From assembly GCA_009778785.1 (NCBI GenBank), contig WRFN01000001.1:124001-188000 (forward strand): a DNA stretch of 64,000 nt, read 5' to 3'. Of the stretch, positions 1 through 11,321 are shown in pieces; positions within the stretch are counted from its first letter, which is position 1; every line of letters starts with the position of its first letter. The notes below the pieces were generated by a model. It had not been told where the DNA came from. It worked only from the letters and a program-made list of their open reading frames with translations, and made no database searches. The stretch comes from Betaproteobacteria bacterium (GTDB lineage Bacteria > Pseudomonadota > Gammaproteobacteria > Burkholderiales > Casimicrobiaceae). Position numbers and translations under genes: made by a program.

Positions 1-473
1 ATCCGCACAACCATCACCACCGCCTGCGCGGCGATGCCTTCTTCGCGTCCAGTGAAGCCGAGTTTCTCGGTGGTCGTTGCTTTGACCGAGACGCATTCGA
101 CGGCGCAGCGCAAATCTTCGGCAATCACTTGTCGCATCGCGTCGCGGTACGGCGCCAGCTTGGGTCGCTCGGCGATCACGGTCACATCGACGTTGCCGAT
201 TCGGTAGCCGCGCGCGTCGATTTCGCTGACGGCGCGGCGCAACAGCGCGCGGCTGTCGGCATCTTTGTAGCGCGCGTCCGAATCCGGGAAGAAATGACCG
301 ATGTCGCCTAGCGCCAGTGCGCCGAACAGCGCGTCGATGATCGCGTGCAACACCACGTCGGCATCGGAGTGTCCGGCCAGCCCGCGCTCGAAGGGAATGT
401 CGATGCCGCCCAGCCGCAAGCGGCGGTTTTCGGCAAACGCGTGAACATCGAAACCGTGGCCGATCCGAATCAT
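1..473 (-). CDS. ispF: 2-C-methyl-D-erythritol 2,4-cyclodiphosphate synthase (3' end cut by window)
   Basis: Reading the minus strand from the ATG at 473 gives [19 protein letters not shown] and then a [10 protein letters not shown] stretch. These carry the Asp-8/His-10 metal ligands and the HSDAD signature of IspF, which makes the cyclic diphosphate in the MEP isoprenoid pathway. The conserved tail [20 protein letters not shown] is present. 157 codons fit before the window edge, so only the last residues and the stop are missing. The ATG overlaps the ispD stop as ATGA, implying translational coupling within an ispDF operon. Identification is firm. Confidence 0.95.
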   Translation of the reverse strand, partial: MIRIGHGFDVHAFAENRRLRLGGIDIPFERGLAGHSDADVVLHAIIDALFGALALGDIGHFFPDSDARYKDADSRALLRRAVSEIDARGYRIGNVDVTVIAERPKLAPYRDAMRQVIAEDLRCAVECVSVKATTTEKLGFTGREEGIAAQAVVMVVR

Positions 474-1207
474 GAACGCTGCTCCTTTTGAAATGCCAGA
501 ATCGCTTCGACGAGAAGCAAATCTTCGGCGTAAGTCAGTTTGAGGTTTTGCAGACTGCCGCGCAGCAACAGTGGCAACGCGCCGCCCGTTCGTTTGCAGT
601 AACGTTCGACCGCTTGCGATTCGTCGGTGCACGACAGCGCGCCTTCTTGCGCCAGCGCATCGCACAGAATGCCGTAGCGAAACATTTGCGGTGTTTGTGC
701 GCTCCAGAAACGCGCCCGATCCGGCGTTGCGCAAGCGCGTGTCACCACGCCGTCGAAGGTGCTCTCTTTCAGAGTGTCAGTGAGCGGCATCGCCAGCAAC
801 GCGCCGCTTTCTCCTGCCAACGCTTTGCGCGCGACAGTCGCCAGCGATTGCAGGCACGCCATCGGCACACAAGGCCGCGCCGCGTCGTGGACGGCGATCC
901 AGTCGTGATCGTCGCATTGTTTCGCCAGCGCGGAGAGGCCGTTTCGCACACTCTCGGCGCGCGTCACGCCGCCGCAGCGCAAGGTTTCCACGGCGGGCGG
1001 CAGCGCGGTGAGCGACAAAAAAGTGTTGTCGTCGGGCGCCAGCACCACGACGATGCGATCTGGTTTCAACCCTTGTTGCAGACGCCAAAGGGTGCATTCG
1101 ATCACCGTTTTTCCGGCCACTGGCATGTACTGTTTCGGCTTGGGACCGCCGAAACGCTGGCTGCCGCCGGCAGCGGGAACGAGGGCGATGAGTTCGGAGG
1201 AGGACAT
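470..1207 (-). CDS. ispD: 2-C-methyl-D-erythritol 4-phosphate cytidylyltransferase
   Basis: 245 aa, close to the family length of about 230-240. The N-terminal nucleotide-binding loop [19 protein letters not shown] and the central [10 protein letters not shown] motif are those of IspD, which joins CTP to MEP in the cytosol. It sits directly upstream of ispF with a 4-nt overlap, the usual arrangement. The start at 1207 gives the expected short lead before the LVPAAG strand; no strong Shine-Dalgarno is visible there. A long plus-strand open frame across this gene is an antisense shadow. Confidence 0.95.
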   Translation of the reverse strand: MSSSELIALVPAAGGSQRFGGPKPKQYMPVAGKTVIECTLWRLQQGLKPDRIVVVLAPDDNTFLSLTALPPAVETLRCGGVTRAESVRNGLSALAKQCDDHDWIAVHDAARPCVPMACLQSLATVARKALAGESGALLAMPLTDTLKESTFDGVVTRACATPDRARFWSAQTPQMFRYGILCDALAQEGALSCTDESQAVERYCKRTGGALPLLLRGSLQNLKLTYAEDLLLVEAILAFQKEQRS

Positions 1208-1233
1208 GGCGGTCGTTTGGTATTGAGGATTCG

Positions 1234-1632
1234 TCAGGTCAACAACCGCGCATTTTGCCCTTGCTGCGCGATCAGCTTAACCGCTTGCTTGTCGAACGAA
1301 ACGAAAGTTTCACCGCCCAACCAGTTCCCTTCATAAGCCATCACTCCGTCGATAAAATCACCGCCTGCTTCCAGCAGCGCCAATCCGGCTTCAACGGCAG
1401 GTCGATCCATCACGACATTGCGCGTATTCAGCAGGGAATGAATCACGGCAGAAACATTTTCTTTGGTCAGCTTTGCGCCATGCCGCAAGACCCAGACCAG
1501 TTCGCACAGACACAACAGAGAAACGGCGATCAGAGACGCTTCCCGGAGCAGTTTCGCCGCCGCGCGGCCTTGTTTCGCGTCGTCCTGAAGAATCGCTCGC
1601 GCGAGAATGCTGGTATCGACGGAAACTTTCAT
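1234..1632 (-). CDS. vapC: PIN-domain RNase toxin (VapC family)
   Basis: 132 aa with the acidic residues expected of a PIN nuclease: Asp-6 in VDTSIL, Glu-44 in LCLCELVW, Asp-92 and Asp-95 in GGDFIDG, and Asp-114 in SFDK. VapC toxins are Mg-dependent ribonucleases that cut tRNA or rRNA. The gene begins 2 nt after the stop of an AbrB-type antitoxin gene, the standard vapBC order. The RNA target cannot be told from sequence. Confidence 0.85.
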   Translation of the reverse strand: MKVSVDTSILARAILQDDAKQGRAAAKLLREASLIAVSLLCLCELVWVLRHGAKLTKENVSAVIHSLLNTRNVVMDRPAVEAGLALLEAGGDFIDGVMAYEGNWLGGETFVSFDKQAVKLIAQQGQNARLLT

Positions 1633-1634
1633 TT

Positions 1635-1892
1635 TTATTTATCCAGCTTTCCCGCCCAACCGGCGGCGGCAATCCGGTTCATTTCCTCGACGGTGAGAAC
1701 CTTTCTGGATTTTCCGGCGAACATGCCGATAACGTCGTCAATCGTTCCGGCGGGTTGGGGCGCTTTGATCCGAAGCACACCGCCCGGAAGTTTCTCAAGC
1801 TCGACCCGCTCTCCCGGCTTGACGCCGAGATGCTGCAACAGTTCCCGCTTGAGGGTGACCTGTCCCTTCATCGTCACCGTTAATGAGGCCAT
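1635..1892 (-). CDS. vapB: AbrB/SpoVT-type antitoxin (VapB-like)
   Basis: 85 aa. The N-terminal half (TVTMKGQVTLKRELLQHLGV followed by KPGERVELEKL) is a swapped-hairpin AbrB/MazE-type DNA-binding domain. The C-terminal half, around TIDDVIGMFAGK, would wrap the toxin. It lies just upstream of the PIN-domain gene and would autorepress through the inverted repeat at 1922-1943. The pair sits between ispD and rpmA as an independent module. Confidence 0.85.
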   Translation of the reverse strand: MASLTVTMKGQVTLKRELLQHLGVKPGERVELEKLPGGVLRIKAPQPAGTIDDVIGMFAGKSRKVLTVEEMNRIAAAGWAGKLDK

Positions 1893-1921
1893 CGAAATTC
1901 CTTGGCTTAAGATGCTTTGAT

Positions 1922-1943
1922 GGTAATTGAAATTTACATTACC
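1922..1943. promoter_or_regulatory. Candidate VapB operator (inverted repeat)
   Basis: GGTAAT and ATTACC form an inverted repeat around a 10-bp AT-rich centre, 30-50 bp upstream of the vapB start. The position fits autoregulation by the AbrB-like antitoxin. Function is inferred from position and symmetry only. Confidence 0.4.
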
Positions 1944-1980
1944 GTCAATCGGTAGGGGTAAAGGAAAAACGCGCCCAACA

Positions 1981-2006
1981 AAAAACCCCGCAAGTGCGGG
2001 GTTTTC
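1981..2006 (-). terminator. Rho-independent terminator of rplU-rpmA
   Basis: On the minus strand ACCCCGC pairs with GCGGGGT across a short loop and is followed by a run of T, about 35 bp after the rpmA stop. Confidence 0.8.
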
Positions 2007-2041
2007 GTGTTTTTCAGCGTCGTGTTGCTTATTGGCGTTAC

Positions 2042-2311
2042 TTACGCTGCTGCTGCCGCAGCCACGACATTGACGAATTTGTCTTTCTTCGGGCCTTTGA
2101 TCGAGAACTGCACGGTGCCGTCCACTTTGGCGAACAGCGTGTAATCCTTACCGCAACCGACGTTCACGCCCGGATGCACTTGCGTGCCGCGTTGGCGGAC
2201 GATGATGCCGCCGGCGCGAATCACTTCGCCGCCGTAAACCTTGACGCCCAGACGCTTGGATTGCGAATCGCGACCGTTGCGGGAACTACCGCCAGCTTTT
2301 TTATGTGCCAT
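2042..2311 (-). CDS. rpmA: 50S ribosomal protein L27
   Basis: 89 aa starting [20 protein letters not shown], the diagnostic L27 N-terminus that reaches toward the peptidyl transferase centre. There is no Firmicutes-type N-terminal cleavage peptide. The C-terminus ends in a short poly-Ala run. It follows rplU by 12 nt and is followed by a clear terminator. Confidence 0.98.
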   Translation of the reverse strand: MAHKKAGGSSRNGRDSQSKRLGVKVYGGEVIRAGGIIVRQRGTQVHPGVNVGCGKDYTLFAKVDGTVQFSIKGPKKDKFVNVVAAAAAA

Positions 2312-2323
2312 GACCTATTCCTT

Positions 2324-2635
2324 TCAGGCGACGATGCTGTCGATGCGCAGCAGCGTGTAGTTTTGACGGTGCCCCTGATGCTTCTGGTAGTGCTTGCGCC
2401 GCCGCATTTTGAAAATCTTGACCTTGGGCGCGCGAGCATGTTCGAGGACGGTCGCTTTGACCGCCGCGCCTGCCAGCGTGGGTTGACCCAAACGAACGCT
2501 GTCGCCTTCCCCGACCATCAACACCTGATCGAGGATGATTTCTGCGTTCACGTTTGCCGGTATCTGTTCTACTTTAAGTTTTTGGCCAGCCGCAACTTTG
2601 TATTGTTTGCCGCCGGTTTTTATGACCGCGTACAT
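2324..2635 (-). CDS. rplU: 50S ribosomal protein L21
   Basis: 103 aa, the family length. It starts [14 protein letters not shown] and contains the conserved [14 protein letters not shown]-terminal motif. The frame is open to an ATG at 2647, but a GGAGT Shine-Dalgarno lies 6-7 nt upstream of the ATG at 2635 and would be inside the longer version, so 2635 is the start. It heads the rplU-rpmA operon, transcribed from a consensus promoter at 2680-2709. Confidence 0.97.
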   Translation of the reverse strand: MYAVIKTGGKQYKVAAGQKLKVEQIPANVNAEIILDQVLMVGEGDSVRLGQPTLAGAAVKATVLEHARAPKVKIFKMRRRKHYQKHQGHRQNYTLLRIDSIVA

Positions 2636-2648
2636 GAATGACTCCATT

Positions 2649-2675
2649 GAAAAAGTTCCCCAACTCGGGGAAGCT
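2649..2675 (-). promoter_or_regulatory. Leader hairpin plus T-run upstream of rplU
   Basis: Between the promoter and the rplU ribosome-binding site, TTCCCC pairs with GGGGAA around a five-base loop and is followed by CTTTTTC. It resembles a small attenuator or autoregulatory leader. The role is inferred. Confidence 0.4.
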
Positions 2676-2679
2676 TTTC

Positions 2680-2709
2680 ATTATAAAGGGTTTTCTGGGT
2701 TTTTGTCAA
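2680..2709 (-). promoter_or_regulatory. Sigma-70 promoter of rplU-rpmA
   Basis: Minus strand: a perfect -35 TTGACA (2704-2709) and a perfect -10 TATAAT (2680-2685), spaced 18 bp, directly upstream of rplU. Confidence 0.85.
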
Positions 2710-2728
2710 AAGCGGCAGGGCGCGACCG

Positions 2729-4042
2729 TCATGCTTCCGAACTGAGGTCGGCGGCTTCCGGCGCGCTGCCGGAAGCGTCGGCGTCCGATGACGCCGACTT
2801 CGGCGAGCGCTGATTTTTGCGTCCGAACAAGCCGCGGCGACCAAAACGCTGCCGCGCCGTCGCGCCATTGGCTTTGTCATTTGACTTGTCATTCGGTTTT
2901 GTATTGGGCATAGCTTCGTTGGCAGCCTCCGCCGAGACTTCGTCGGTTGGCAGCCAATCCGCTTTCGGACTATAGGGCTTGGAGCCACGCGGCGCTTGGT
3001 TGCGATCCACTTTGAAGCGGGTGCCGCTTGATTTCGCTGCTTTTTTCTTCGGCGGTTTCGGTTCGACCAGCGCCGCGCCGTTGCCGGTTTTCTTTTTGCC
3101 GAACGGGGTGCGCACGGTTTTCTCCGGCGCGGCTTTTTCCACCGCACCGCCCGACATTTTCAGCCCGACGGACTTGATCAGCGTTGCTACTTCCGCTTGT
3201 TCCAGTTCGAGCACGTCGCCGCGCTTGGCAACGCTCGGCATGCTGATGACGCCGTAGCGGGTGCGAATCAAGCGGCTCACCATCAGTCCCAGCGCTTCAA
3301 ACAGCCGCCGCACTTCGCGGTTGCGGCCTTCCTTGATCACAACGTGGTACCAGTGGTTGGCGCCTTCACCGCCGCCATCGACCAGCTTTTCACAGCGCAC
3401 CGGCCCGTCTTCCAATTCGACGCCGGTTTTCAATTCCTGAATTTGCGTTTCGCTCAATTCGCCCATCACCCGCACCGCGTATTCCCGCTCCACCTCGTAG
3501 CGCGGGTGCATCAGCCGGTTGGCGAGTTCGCCGGAATTGGTGAACAGCAATAGCCCTTCCGTGTTGAAGTCGAGACGGCCAATCGAAATCCACTTGGCGC
3601 CCTGAATCGGCGGCAAGCGGTCGAACACCGACGCGCGCTCCTCCGGGTCGTCGCGCGAAACGATTTCGCCCGCTGGTTTGTGATAGAGCAACACGCGCGG
3701 TTGCGGTTCGGTAAAACGAATTTTCACCGGCTCGCCGTTGATGCGCACTTCGTCGCCCGGGCCAACTTTCTGGCCGATCTCCGCCGGCATCCGGTTGACC
3801 GTGATGCGACCGGCGACGATCAGTTCTTCCATCGCCCGGCGCGAGCCGAAGCCGCACGACGCCAGCACCTTGTGCAGGCGTTGCGGTTCCGAAAACACTT
3901 CGTCAGTGGTTTTCTTGATCTTGGTCGGCAGGGATTCGGCAAATCCCTGCATCGCCAGATTCGGTTGTTGAATTTTCGACGAATTGGCTGAGTAACGGGC
4001 TTGCAAGGGTAAGCGAGGCTTCAGCGGCCTTGGCTGGGGCAT
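2729..4042 (-). CDS. rluB: 23S rRNA pseudouridine synthase, RluB-like
   Basis: Up to 437 aa. An S4 RNA-binding domain (LHKVLASCGFGSRRAMEELI, about residues 56-110) is followed by the RsuA-type catalytic core with IGRLDFNTEGLLLFTNSG, whose Asp is the catalytic residue. RluB converts U2605 of 23S rRNA. After about residue 285 comes a Lys/Ala/Pro-rich tail of about 150 aa, common in RluB of this group. The start is uncertain: the ATG at 4042 has a GGAG about 7 nt upstream but overlaps scpB by 140 nt; an in-frame ATG at 3955 would overlap by about 50 nt. Either way it is coupled to scpB, a widespread pairing. Confidence 0.88.
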   Translation of the reverse strand: MPQPRPLKPRLPLQARYSANSSKIQQPNLAMQGFAESLPTKIKKTTDEVFSEPQRLHKVLASCGFGSRRAMEELIVAGRITVNRMPAEIGQKVGPGDEVRINGEPVKIRFTEPQPRVLLYHKPAGEIVSRDDPEERASVFDRLPPIQGAKWISIGRLDFNTEGLLLFTNSGELANRLMHPRYEVEREYAVRVMGELSETQIQELKTGVELEDGPVRCEKLVDGGGEGANHWYHVVIKEGRNREVRRLFEALGLMVSRLIRTRYGVISMPSVAKRGDVLELEQAEVATLIKSVGLKMSGGAVEKAAPEKTVRTPFGKKKTGNGAALVEPKPPKKKAAKSSGTRFKVDRNQAPRGSKPYSPKADWLPTDEVSAEAANEAMPNTKPNDKSNDKANGATARQRFGRRGLFGRKNQRSPKSASSDADASGSAPEAADLSSEA

Positions 4043-4781
4043 CAGGCATCTCCAGTAAATGTGAGGAATCCAGCTCGGCCAGCGGCGGCAATTCTGCCAG
4101 TGAACACAGACCGAGATCGTTTAAAAAATTTTTGGTTGTTGCGTAAAGGGCAGGGCGCCCCGGCGTTTCACGGTGACCGACGGCTTCCACCCATTGCCGA
4201 TCTTCCAGCGCCTTGATGACCCCCGATGATACCGCAACACCGCGGATGGCTTCAATATCGCCGCGCGTGACCGGCTGTCGATAAGCGATGATGGCCAGCG
4301 TTTCCATCACTGCCCGTGAGTAACGCGGCGGCTTCTCCGACGTCAATCGCTCCAAACTGCGTTGCACTTCGGGCTTGCCTTGAAAACGCCAGCCACCCGC
4401 CACGGACACCAGTTCGACCAGCCGATTTTTCCAGACTTCCTTAAGGTTGGTCAATAACTGGTGGGCAAAGTTCACCGGCAACGGCGGCTCAAACAGTTTG
4501 CACAGTTGCGCTACGGGCACCGCTTCGCCCGCTACCAACAACACTGCTTCCAGCGTCTTAGTGTAGTAGGCGATTTCTTCTTCGGTGTGCGAAGTGTCGG
4601 CATCTTCGGTGTCGACAACGTCGGTGACAACGTCAGTTGCTTCCGCCGCTTCGACGTCTTCCGCCACCGTTGCCGTTTCTTCAGTCGCCTCAGCGGCAAC
4701 CTCCGTGACAACTTCAGCAGTCGTCTCGACGGCAACCGCCTCGTCGCATTCGGCAAGCATGGATTCTTGTTCCTTGCTCAT
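3903..4781 (-). CDS. scpB: Segregation and condensation protein B
   Basis: 292 aa. The first ~70 residues are Glu/Val/Ala/Thr-rich and look disordered. From about residue 75 comes the ScpB winged-helix pair (TKTLEAVLLVAGEAVPVAQL, then RAVMETLAIIAYRQPVTRGD). ScpB dimers join ScpA and SMC to form the condensin that organises the nucleoid. A GGAAAG site lies 5 nt before the ATG at 4781. It follows scpA by 51 nt and overlaps rluB. Confidence 0.93.
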   Translation of the reverse strand: MSKEQESMLAECDEAVAVETTAEVVTEVAAEATEETATVAEDVEAAEATDVVTDVVDTEDADTSHTEEEIAYYTKTLEAVLLVAGEAVPVAQLCKLFEPPLPVNFAHQLLTNLKEVWKNRLVELVSVAGGWRFQGKPEVQRSLERLTSEKPPRYSRAVMETLAIIAYRQPVTRGDIEAIRGVAVSSGVIKALEDRQWVEAVGHRETPGRPALYATTKNFLNDLGLCSLAELPPLAELDSSHLLEMPDAPAKAAEASLTLASPLLSQFVENSTTESGDAGICRIPADQDQENH

Positions 4782-4832
4782 CTTTGCTTTCCAATGAAAA
4801 ACAGTCCGACAACGGAACTGTGCTCTTTCGTC

Positions 4833-5726
4833 TTACAAGGTTTCATCATCTTCATTCAATACGAACGGCGTTTCGCGTTTGCCCTGTACGTAAATCGGCG
4901 CGAAAGGCGCGGCCTGCGCGACCTCGATCAACTGTTCACGCGCCAGTTCCAGCAATGCCAGAAACGTCACCACCAAGTGCGGCACATCAGCATGTTCGTG
5001 AAACAGCGTCGTGAACTCCCGATAATCGCCGTTCTCCAACAGCTTCAACACGCGGCTCATCTCCTCGCGTACCGACAACTGCTCGCGCGTAATCAAATGG
5101 CGATGCGTCGCTTTGGCGCGACCGATCAATGAAGCCCAGGCGCGTCGCAAATCTTCCGGCGCCACGTCGGGCAAGCGCGTGGCTGCCATCCGGTCGAACC
5201 AAATGCAAACTGTCGCAAAGTCGCGGCCTTCTTGCGGTATTGCGTCGAGCGCTTGCGCCGCGGCTTTCATCTGCTCGTATTCGAGCAAGCGGCGCACCAG
5301 TTCGGCGCGCGGATCTTCCGGTTCCTCGCCGGGCACGACCGGCGGTTTCGGCAGCAGCAAGCGCGATTTGATTTCGATCAGCACCGCCGCCATTAACAAG
5401 TATTCGGCGGCCAACTCCAAATGCGTGCGCCGCATCATCTCGACGTAGCCCAGATATTGCCGCGTCAATTCCGCCATCGGAATATCGAGCACGTTGATGT
5501 TTTGTTTGCGAATCAGATACAACAACAAATCGAGCGGCCCCTCGAACATTTCGAGGAAAACTTCCAGCGCTTCCGGCGGAATGTACAAATCGCTCGGCAA
5601 CTCCGTCAACATTTCGCCGTACACGCGCGCAATCGGCTTGGCTTCGCCGATAGCCGTCGGCGATACTTCCGGCAACAGCGTCGGCATCGCTTCTGCCGAC
5701 GTTTCGTTCATTGGTGATTCGTTCAC
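4833..5726 (-). CDS. scpA: Segregation and condensation protein A
   Basis: 297 aa. The kleisin N-terminus EMFEGPLDLLLYLIRKQNIN is intact and begins near residue 64; the C-terminal winged helix is also present. ScpA bridges the SMC heads. The first codon is GTG at 5726, overlapping the trpS stop as GTGA with a GGAG six nt upstream. An ATG at 5711 is an alternative start. The trpS-scpA-scpB-rluB order suggests one transcript. Confidence 0.94.
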   Translation of the reverse strand: MNESPMNETSAEAMPTLLPEVSPTAIGEAKPIARVYGEMLTELPSDLYIPPEALEVFLEMFEGPLDLLLYLIRKQNINVLDIPMAELTRQYLGYVEMMRRTHLELAAEYLLMAAVLIEIKSRLLLPKPPVVPGEEPEDPRAELVRRLLEYEQMKAAAQALDAIPQEGRDFATVCIWFDRMAATRLPDVAPEDLRRAWASLIGRAKATHRHLITREQLSVREEMSRVLKLLENGDYREFTTLFHEHADVPHLVVTFLALLELAREQLIEVAQAAPFAPIYVQGKRETPFVLNEDDETL

Positions 5727-6937
5727 CCGAAACTCCGGTCGTACGAGATACCCATCGCTTCACGCACATCGCGCATCGTTTCGTTCGCATACTTGCGCGC
5801 CCGCGCACAACCTTCAACCAGAATGTTGCGCACCAGCGCCGGATCATCGAGAAACGGTTGCGCTCGCTCGCGGATCGGCTCCTGCTCTTTCAGAATGCCG
5901 TCGATCACCGGCTGCTTGCATTCGAGGCATCCGATGCCCGCTGTGGTACAACCTTTGACCACCCAGTCGCGCACTTCCTTATCCGAATAAATCTGATGCA
6001 ACGGCCACACCGGGCAGCGCTCGGGATTGCCTGCATCGCTGCGTCGCATCCGCGCCGGATCGGTTTGCATTGTGCGAATTTTGCGCGTCAACTCGGCAGG
6101 CTCTTCGCGCATCAGAATCGCGTTGCCGTACGATTTCGACATCTTCTGGCCGTCGGTGCCCGGTACTTTCGACGTTTCGGTCAAGAGCGGTTTCGGCTCG
6201 ACCAGAATTACCCGCCGCGCGCCTTCGAGATAACCGAACAAACGCTCACGATCGCCGAGCGGCAGATTCTGCGTTCCTTCAAGCAAGGTCTTCGCTTCTT
6301 CCAGTGCTTCGGTATCGCCGCGTTCCTGAAACGCCTTGCGCAATTCTTCGTAACGACGCGCTTTCTTGCTGCCCAGTTTTTTGATGGCTGCTTGCGCTTT
6401 TTCCTCAAACCCGGGTTCGCGTCCGTAAAAATGATTGAAGCGACGCGCCATCTCGCGCGTCAATTCGAGATGCGACACTTGATCTTCACCGACCGGCACC
6501 ATGTTGGCGCGGTAAATCAGAATGTCGGCGCCCATTATGACCGGATAACCGAGAAAGCCATACGTTGACAAATCACGGTCGGCGAGTTTTTGTTGCTGAT
6601 CCTTGTAGGTCGGCACGCGCTCCAGCCAGCCCACCGGCGTCATCATTCCGAGCAGCAGCGTCAGTTCGGCGTGCTCAAGCACCTGCGATTGCACGAAGAC
6701 GGTCGATTGTGTCGGATCGATTCCCGCCGCCAGCCAATCCACCGCCATCTCGAAAACGCTGTCGGCAATCAGATCCGGCGTTTCATAATGCGTCGTCAGC
6801 GCGTGCCAATCGGCGACGAAGTAAAAACATTCGTACTGTTCTTGCAAGCGCACCCAGTTCTTGAGCGCGCCATGATAGTGGCCGAGATGCATGCGGCCTG
6901 TCGGGCGCATTCCCGACAATACACGGTCAGCAAACAT
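5723..6937 (-). CDS. trpS: Tryptophanyl-tRNA synthetase
   Basis: 404 aa, the long bacterial form seen in betaproteobacteria and xanthomonads (E. coli TrpS is 334 aa). The class I signatures are present: the HIGH-equivalent GMRPTGRMHLGHYHGAL near the N-terminus and KMSKSYGN in the middle. An extra segment of about 60 aa (around GREPGFEEKAQAAIKKLGSK) accounts for the length. It is the first gene of the trpS-scpAB-rluB group. Confidence 0.96.
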   Translation of the reverse strand: MFADRVLSGMRPTGRMHLGHYHGALKNWVRLQEQYECFYFVADWHALTTHYETPDLIADSVFEMAVDWLAAGIDPTQSTVFVQSQVLEHAELTLLLGMMTPVGWLERVPTYKDQQQKLADRDLSTYGFLGYPVIMGADILIYRANMVPVGEDQVSHLELTREMARRFNHFYGREPGFEEKAQAAIKKLGSKKARRYEELRKAFQERGDTEALEEAKTLLEGTQNLPLGDRERLFGYLEGARRVILVEPKPLLTETSKVPGTDGQKMSKSYGNAILMREEPAELTRKIRTMQTDPARMRRSDAGNPERCPVWPLHQIYSDKEVRDWVVKGCTTAGIGCLECKQPVIDGILKEQEPIRERAQPFLDDPALVRNILVEGCARARKYANETMRDVREAMGISYDRSFG

Positions 6938-7058
6938 GAAATTTCTTGTCGTGAGTCAGTAAAAAAAGCCGAAAAAATCGAAAAAATTCGAAAAGCGGGA
7001 TCAACCCACCGAAGGCGTCAAACAATGCACAGAATGTCCGCCGCCGCTTACGTTTATT

Positions 7059-7715
7059 CTACAAACCGATCGCCATTCCGATCAGCAAGCTGCCAAACGC
7101 GACCAGCGGTCGGATGATGGCGCTCAGGATACCGGTCATCGCCAGCACCAACACAATGATAAATCCGTACCGCTCGGTTCGCGCATAGCTCATCGCCCAT
7201 TTCCACGGCAGGAACGAATACAAAACGCGTCCGCCGTCGAGCGGTAAAATCGGAATCAGGTTCAACACCATCAACGACAGGTTGAACAGCACGCCGAAGA
7301 TCACCATGCTCATCACGCCCGCGCTCAACAGGTCGGGCATGAACAACATCAGTCTGCCGATAATCGCCCAACCGATCGCCATCGCCAGATTCGACAGCGG
7401 CCCCGCCGCCGCTACCCAACGCATGTTCCGAATCGGGTCCTTGAAATATCGCGGCTGAATCGGCACTGGCTTCGCCCATCCGAACAGGAACAGCGGCCCG
7501 CCCATGAACTTCCACATCAGAAACAGCCCCAGTGGAACCAGAATCGTTCCGATGGGATCAATGTGTTTGATGGGGTTCAGCGTGATGCGCCCCAGCATTT
7601 CCGCCGTGCGATCGCCAAACTTGCGCGCTACATAACCGTGCGCGGCTTCGTGCAAGGTGACCGCCAAAACAGCGGGCACCCCATACAGTATGATGTTTAC
7701 AAGAATAGAAGCGTC
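7059..7715 (-). CDS. Site-2 protease-like M50 membrane metalloprotease
   Basis: 218 aa from the ATG at 7715 (MDASILVNIILYGVPAVLAV). The zinc motif LHEAAHGY (HExxH) lies in the first membrane helix, and the third ligand is in NLIPILPLDGGRVL. Several further hydrophobic segments follow. This is the short M50B family without a PDZ domain, often found next to trpS and scpAB; substrates are unknown. The frame continues upstream to 7772, but the homologous N-terminus begins at 7715. Confidence 0.88.
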   Translation of the reverse strand, partial: DASILVNIILYGVPAVLAVTLHEAAHGYVARKFGDRTAEMLGRITLNPIKHIDPIGTILVPLGLFLMWKFMGGPLFLFGWAKPVPIQPRYFKDPIRNMRWVAAAGPLSNLAMAIGWAIIGRLMLFMPDLLSAGVMSMVIFGVLFNLSLMVLNLIPILPLDGGRVLYSFLPWKWAMSYARTERYGFIIVLVLAMTGILSAIIRPLVAFGSLLIGMAIGL

Positions 7716-7935
7716 CATCCGCGCTATTCTACCGTATGGTGGCAAAGCCATCGCCTGACAGGTGCGCATCATACCGCATTTCTGCCGGAAAAGCGCCGAA
7801 AAGAAGCCGGAGGGTTCAAACTTCGGTCAGGTGTTGGCTTTTTATCGTCATGAGCCGACGAATCCTGCCGCCGCCGACTTTTGGTATGATGCTTGCTGCG
7901 ATGCTGCATCCCTAACTCTTTGAGGCTGGCTTTCC

Positions 7936-8397
7936 ATGCGTTCCTTTATTTGTCTTTTCATTTTTTTCGTGACGCCGTTGTGCGCCTTCGCCGCGTCGGC
8001 GCCGAACGCCGCGCAAGCGCCGTTGCCGACGGTGGAGTTGACCATCGGCGGTCATGCCGTCACCGCGGAAGTGGCGCAAACGCCCGAACAGCGCGAACGC
8101 GGTTTGATGTACCGCTTCACGCTGCCCAACGGTCGCGGCATGCTTTTCGTGTTCGATCATCCGCAACCCTTGTCGTTCTGGATGAAAAACACCCCGGCGC
8201 CATTGTCGATTGCGTTCATCGACTCGCACGGCACTATTCTCAACATCCGCGACATGGAGCCGAACGATGAAACGACGCTGCACCGCTCGCAAGGCGACGC
8301 GCTCTACGCGCTCGAAGTGCGCGAGGGCTGGTTCACCGAGCAAGGCATCAAGGCCGGGGCGACCGTCAAAGGATTGCCGCCGGCGTCGAAAGAGTAA
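7936..8397 (+). CDS. Secreted DUF192 family protein
   Basis: 153 aa. A Sec signal peptide (RSFICLFIFFVTPLCAFAASA) precedes a DUF192 domain with RERGLMYR, MLFVFDHPQPLSFWMKNT and a C-terminal ALEVREGWFTEQGIKAGATV. DUF192 proteins are small periplasmic or secreted beta-barrel-like proteins of unknown function. It is a single gene between two minus-strand units. Confidence 0.85.
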   Translation: MRSFICLFIFFVTPLCAFAASAPNAAQAPLPTVELTIGGHAVTAEVAQTPEQRERGLMYRFTLPNGRGMLFVFDHPQPLSFWMKNTPAPLSIAFIDSHGTILNIRDMEPNDETTLHRSQGDALYALEVREGWFTEQGIKAGATVKGLPPASKE

Positions 8398-8417
8398 ATC
8401 AGGGAGGTACTGAACAA

Positions 8418-8437
8418 GCCCCCCGCTTTTGCGGGCG
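8418..8437. terminator. Hairpin between DUF192 gene and hisI
   Basis: A GC-rich stem (CCCGC/GCGGG with a TTTT loop) just after the DUF192 stop, in the convergent gap with the his operon. There is no clean T-run, so termination is likely but not certain. Confidence 0.45.
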
Positions 8438-8543
8438 CTCCTTATCAAAAAGGGGGGGCATCCGGGCGAGTCTCGCGCGGATGAACAAGGGGCAAAAGTG
8501 TTTTACTTGGAAAGCAAAGCGGTTTGCGCAATGAATCAGCGCA

Positions 8544-9202
8544 TCACTTGCGCTCCGAAGTTTTTCCGTGTCGTTGCTTCAAGCAAAGCACCACCGCTTC
8601 CAAATCCAATGCCTGATCCTGCAACAACACCAGCAGGTGGTACACCAGATCGGCGGCTTCGTTGGTCAGTTCGTCGCGGTCGCGCGCCATTGCCGCCAGC
8701 GCGGTTTCGACGCCTTCTTCGCCGACTTTCTGCGCGATGCGCTTGGTGCCGCTGGCGTAAAGTCGCGCGGTGTACGAACTTTCGGGCGCGGCTTGTTTGC
8801 GTTCGGCCAGCAATTGTTCGAGTTCGGCCAAAAAGGTCAACCGACTCGCCGCCGGTAATGCGCACGGCGAGAAACAACTCGACGTGCCGCGATGACAAGT
8901 CGGCCCTTCCGGCTGCGCCAGAATGAGCAACGTATCGTCGTCGCAATCAGTGGCGATTTCAACGACGTTGAGAAAATGGTTCGACACTTCGCCCTTGGTC
9001 CACAGTCGTCCTTTGCTGCGCGAGTAAAACGTCACTCGTCCGCTCGTTTCGGTGGCCGTCAACGCTTCTTCATTCATGAAGCCCAACATCAGCACTTCGC
9101 CGGAGACCGCATGTTGAACAATCGCCGGAAGAAGGCCGTCACCTTTTTCCCACGCCAGTTTCGCTCTTTGCTCTGCGGTCAATTTTGTTTTCAGTTGGTT
9201 GA

Positions 9203-9209
<7 letters not shown>
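8544..9209 (-). CDS. hisI: Bifunctional phosphoribosyl-AMP cyclohydrolase / phosphoribosyl-ATP pyrophosphohydrolase
   Basis: 221 aa. The N-terminal HisI domain carries [22 protein letters not shown] and the zinc-binding CHRGTSSCF. The C-terminal HisE domain has [15 protein letters not shown] and [14 protein letters not shown]. It performs steps 2 and 3 of histidine synthesis. Fusion of the two is the enteric form; many betaproteobacteria keep hisI and hisE separate. It is the last gene of the his operon and overlaps hisF by 7 nt. Confidence 0.96.
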
Positions 9210-11320
<2,111 letters not shown>

Positions 11321-11321
<1 letters not shown>

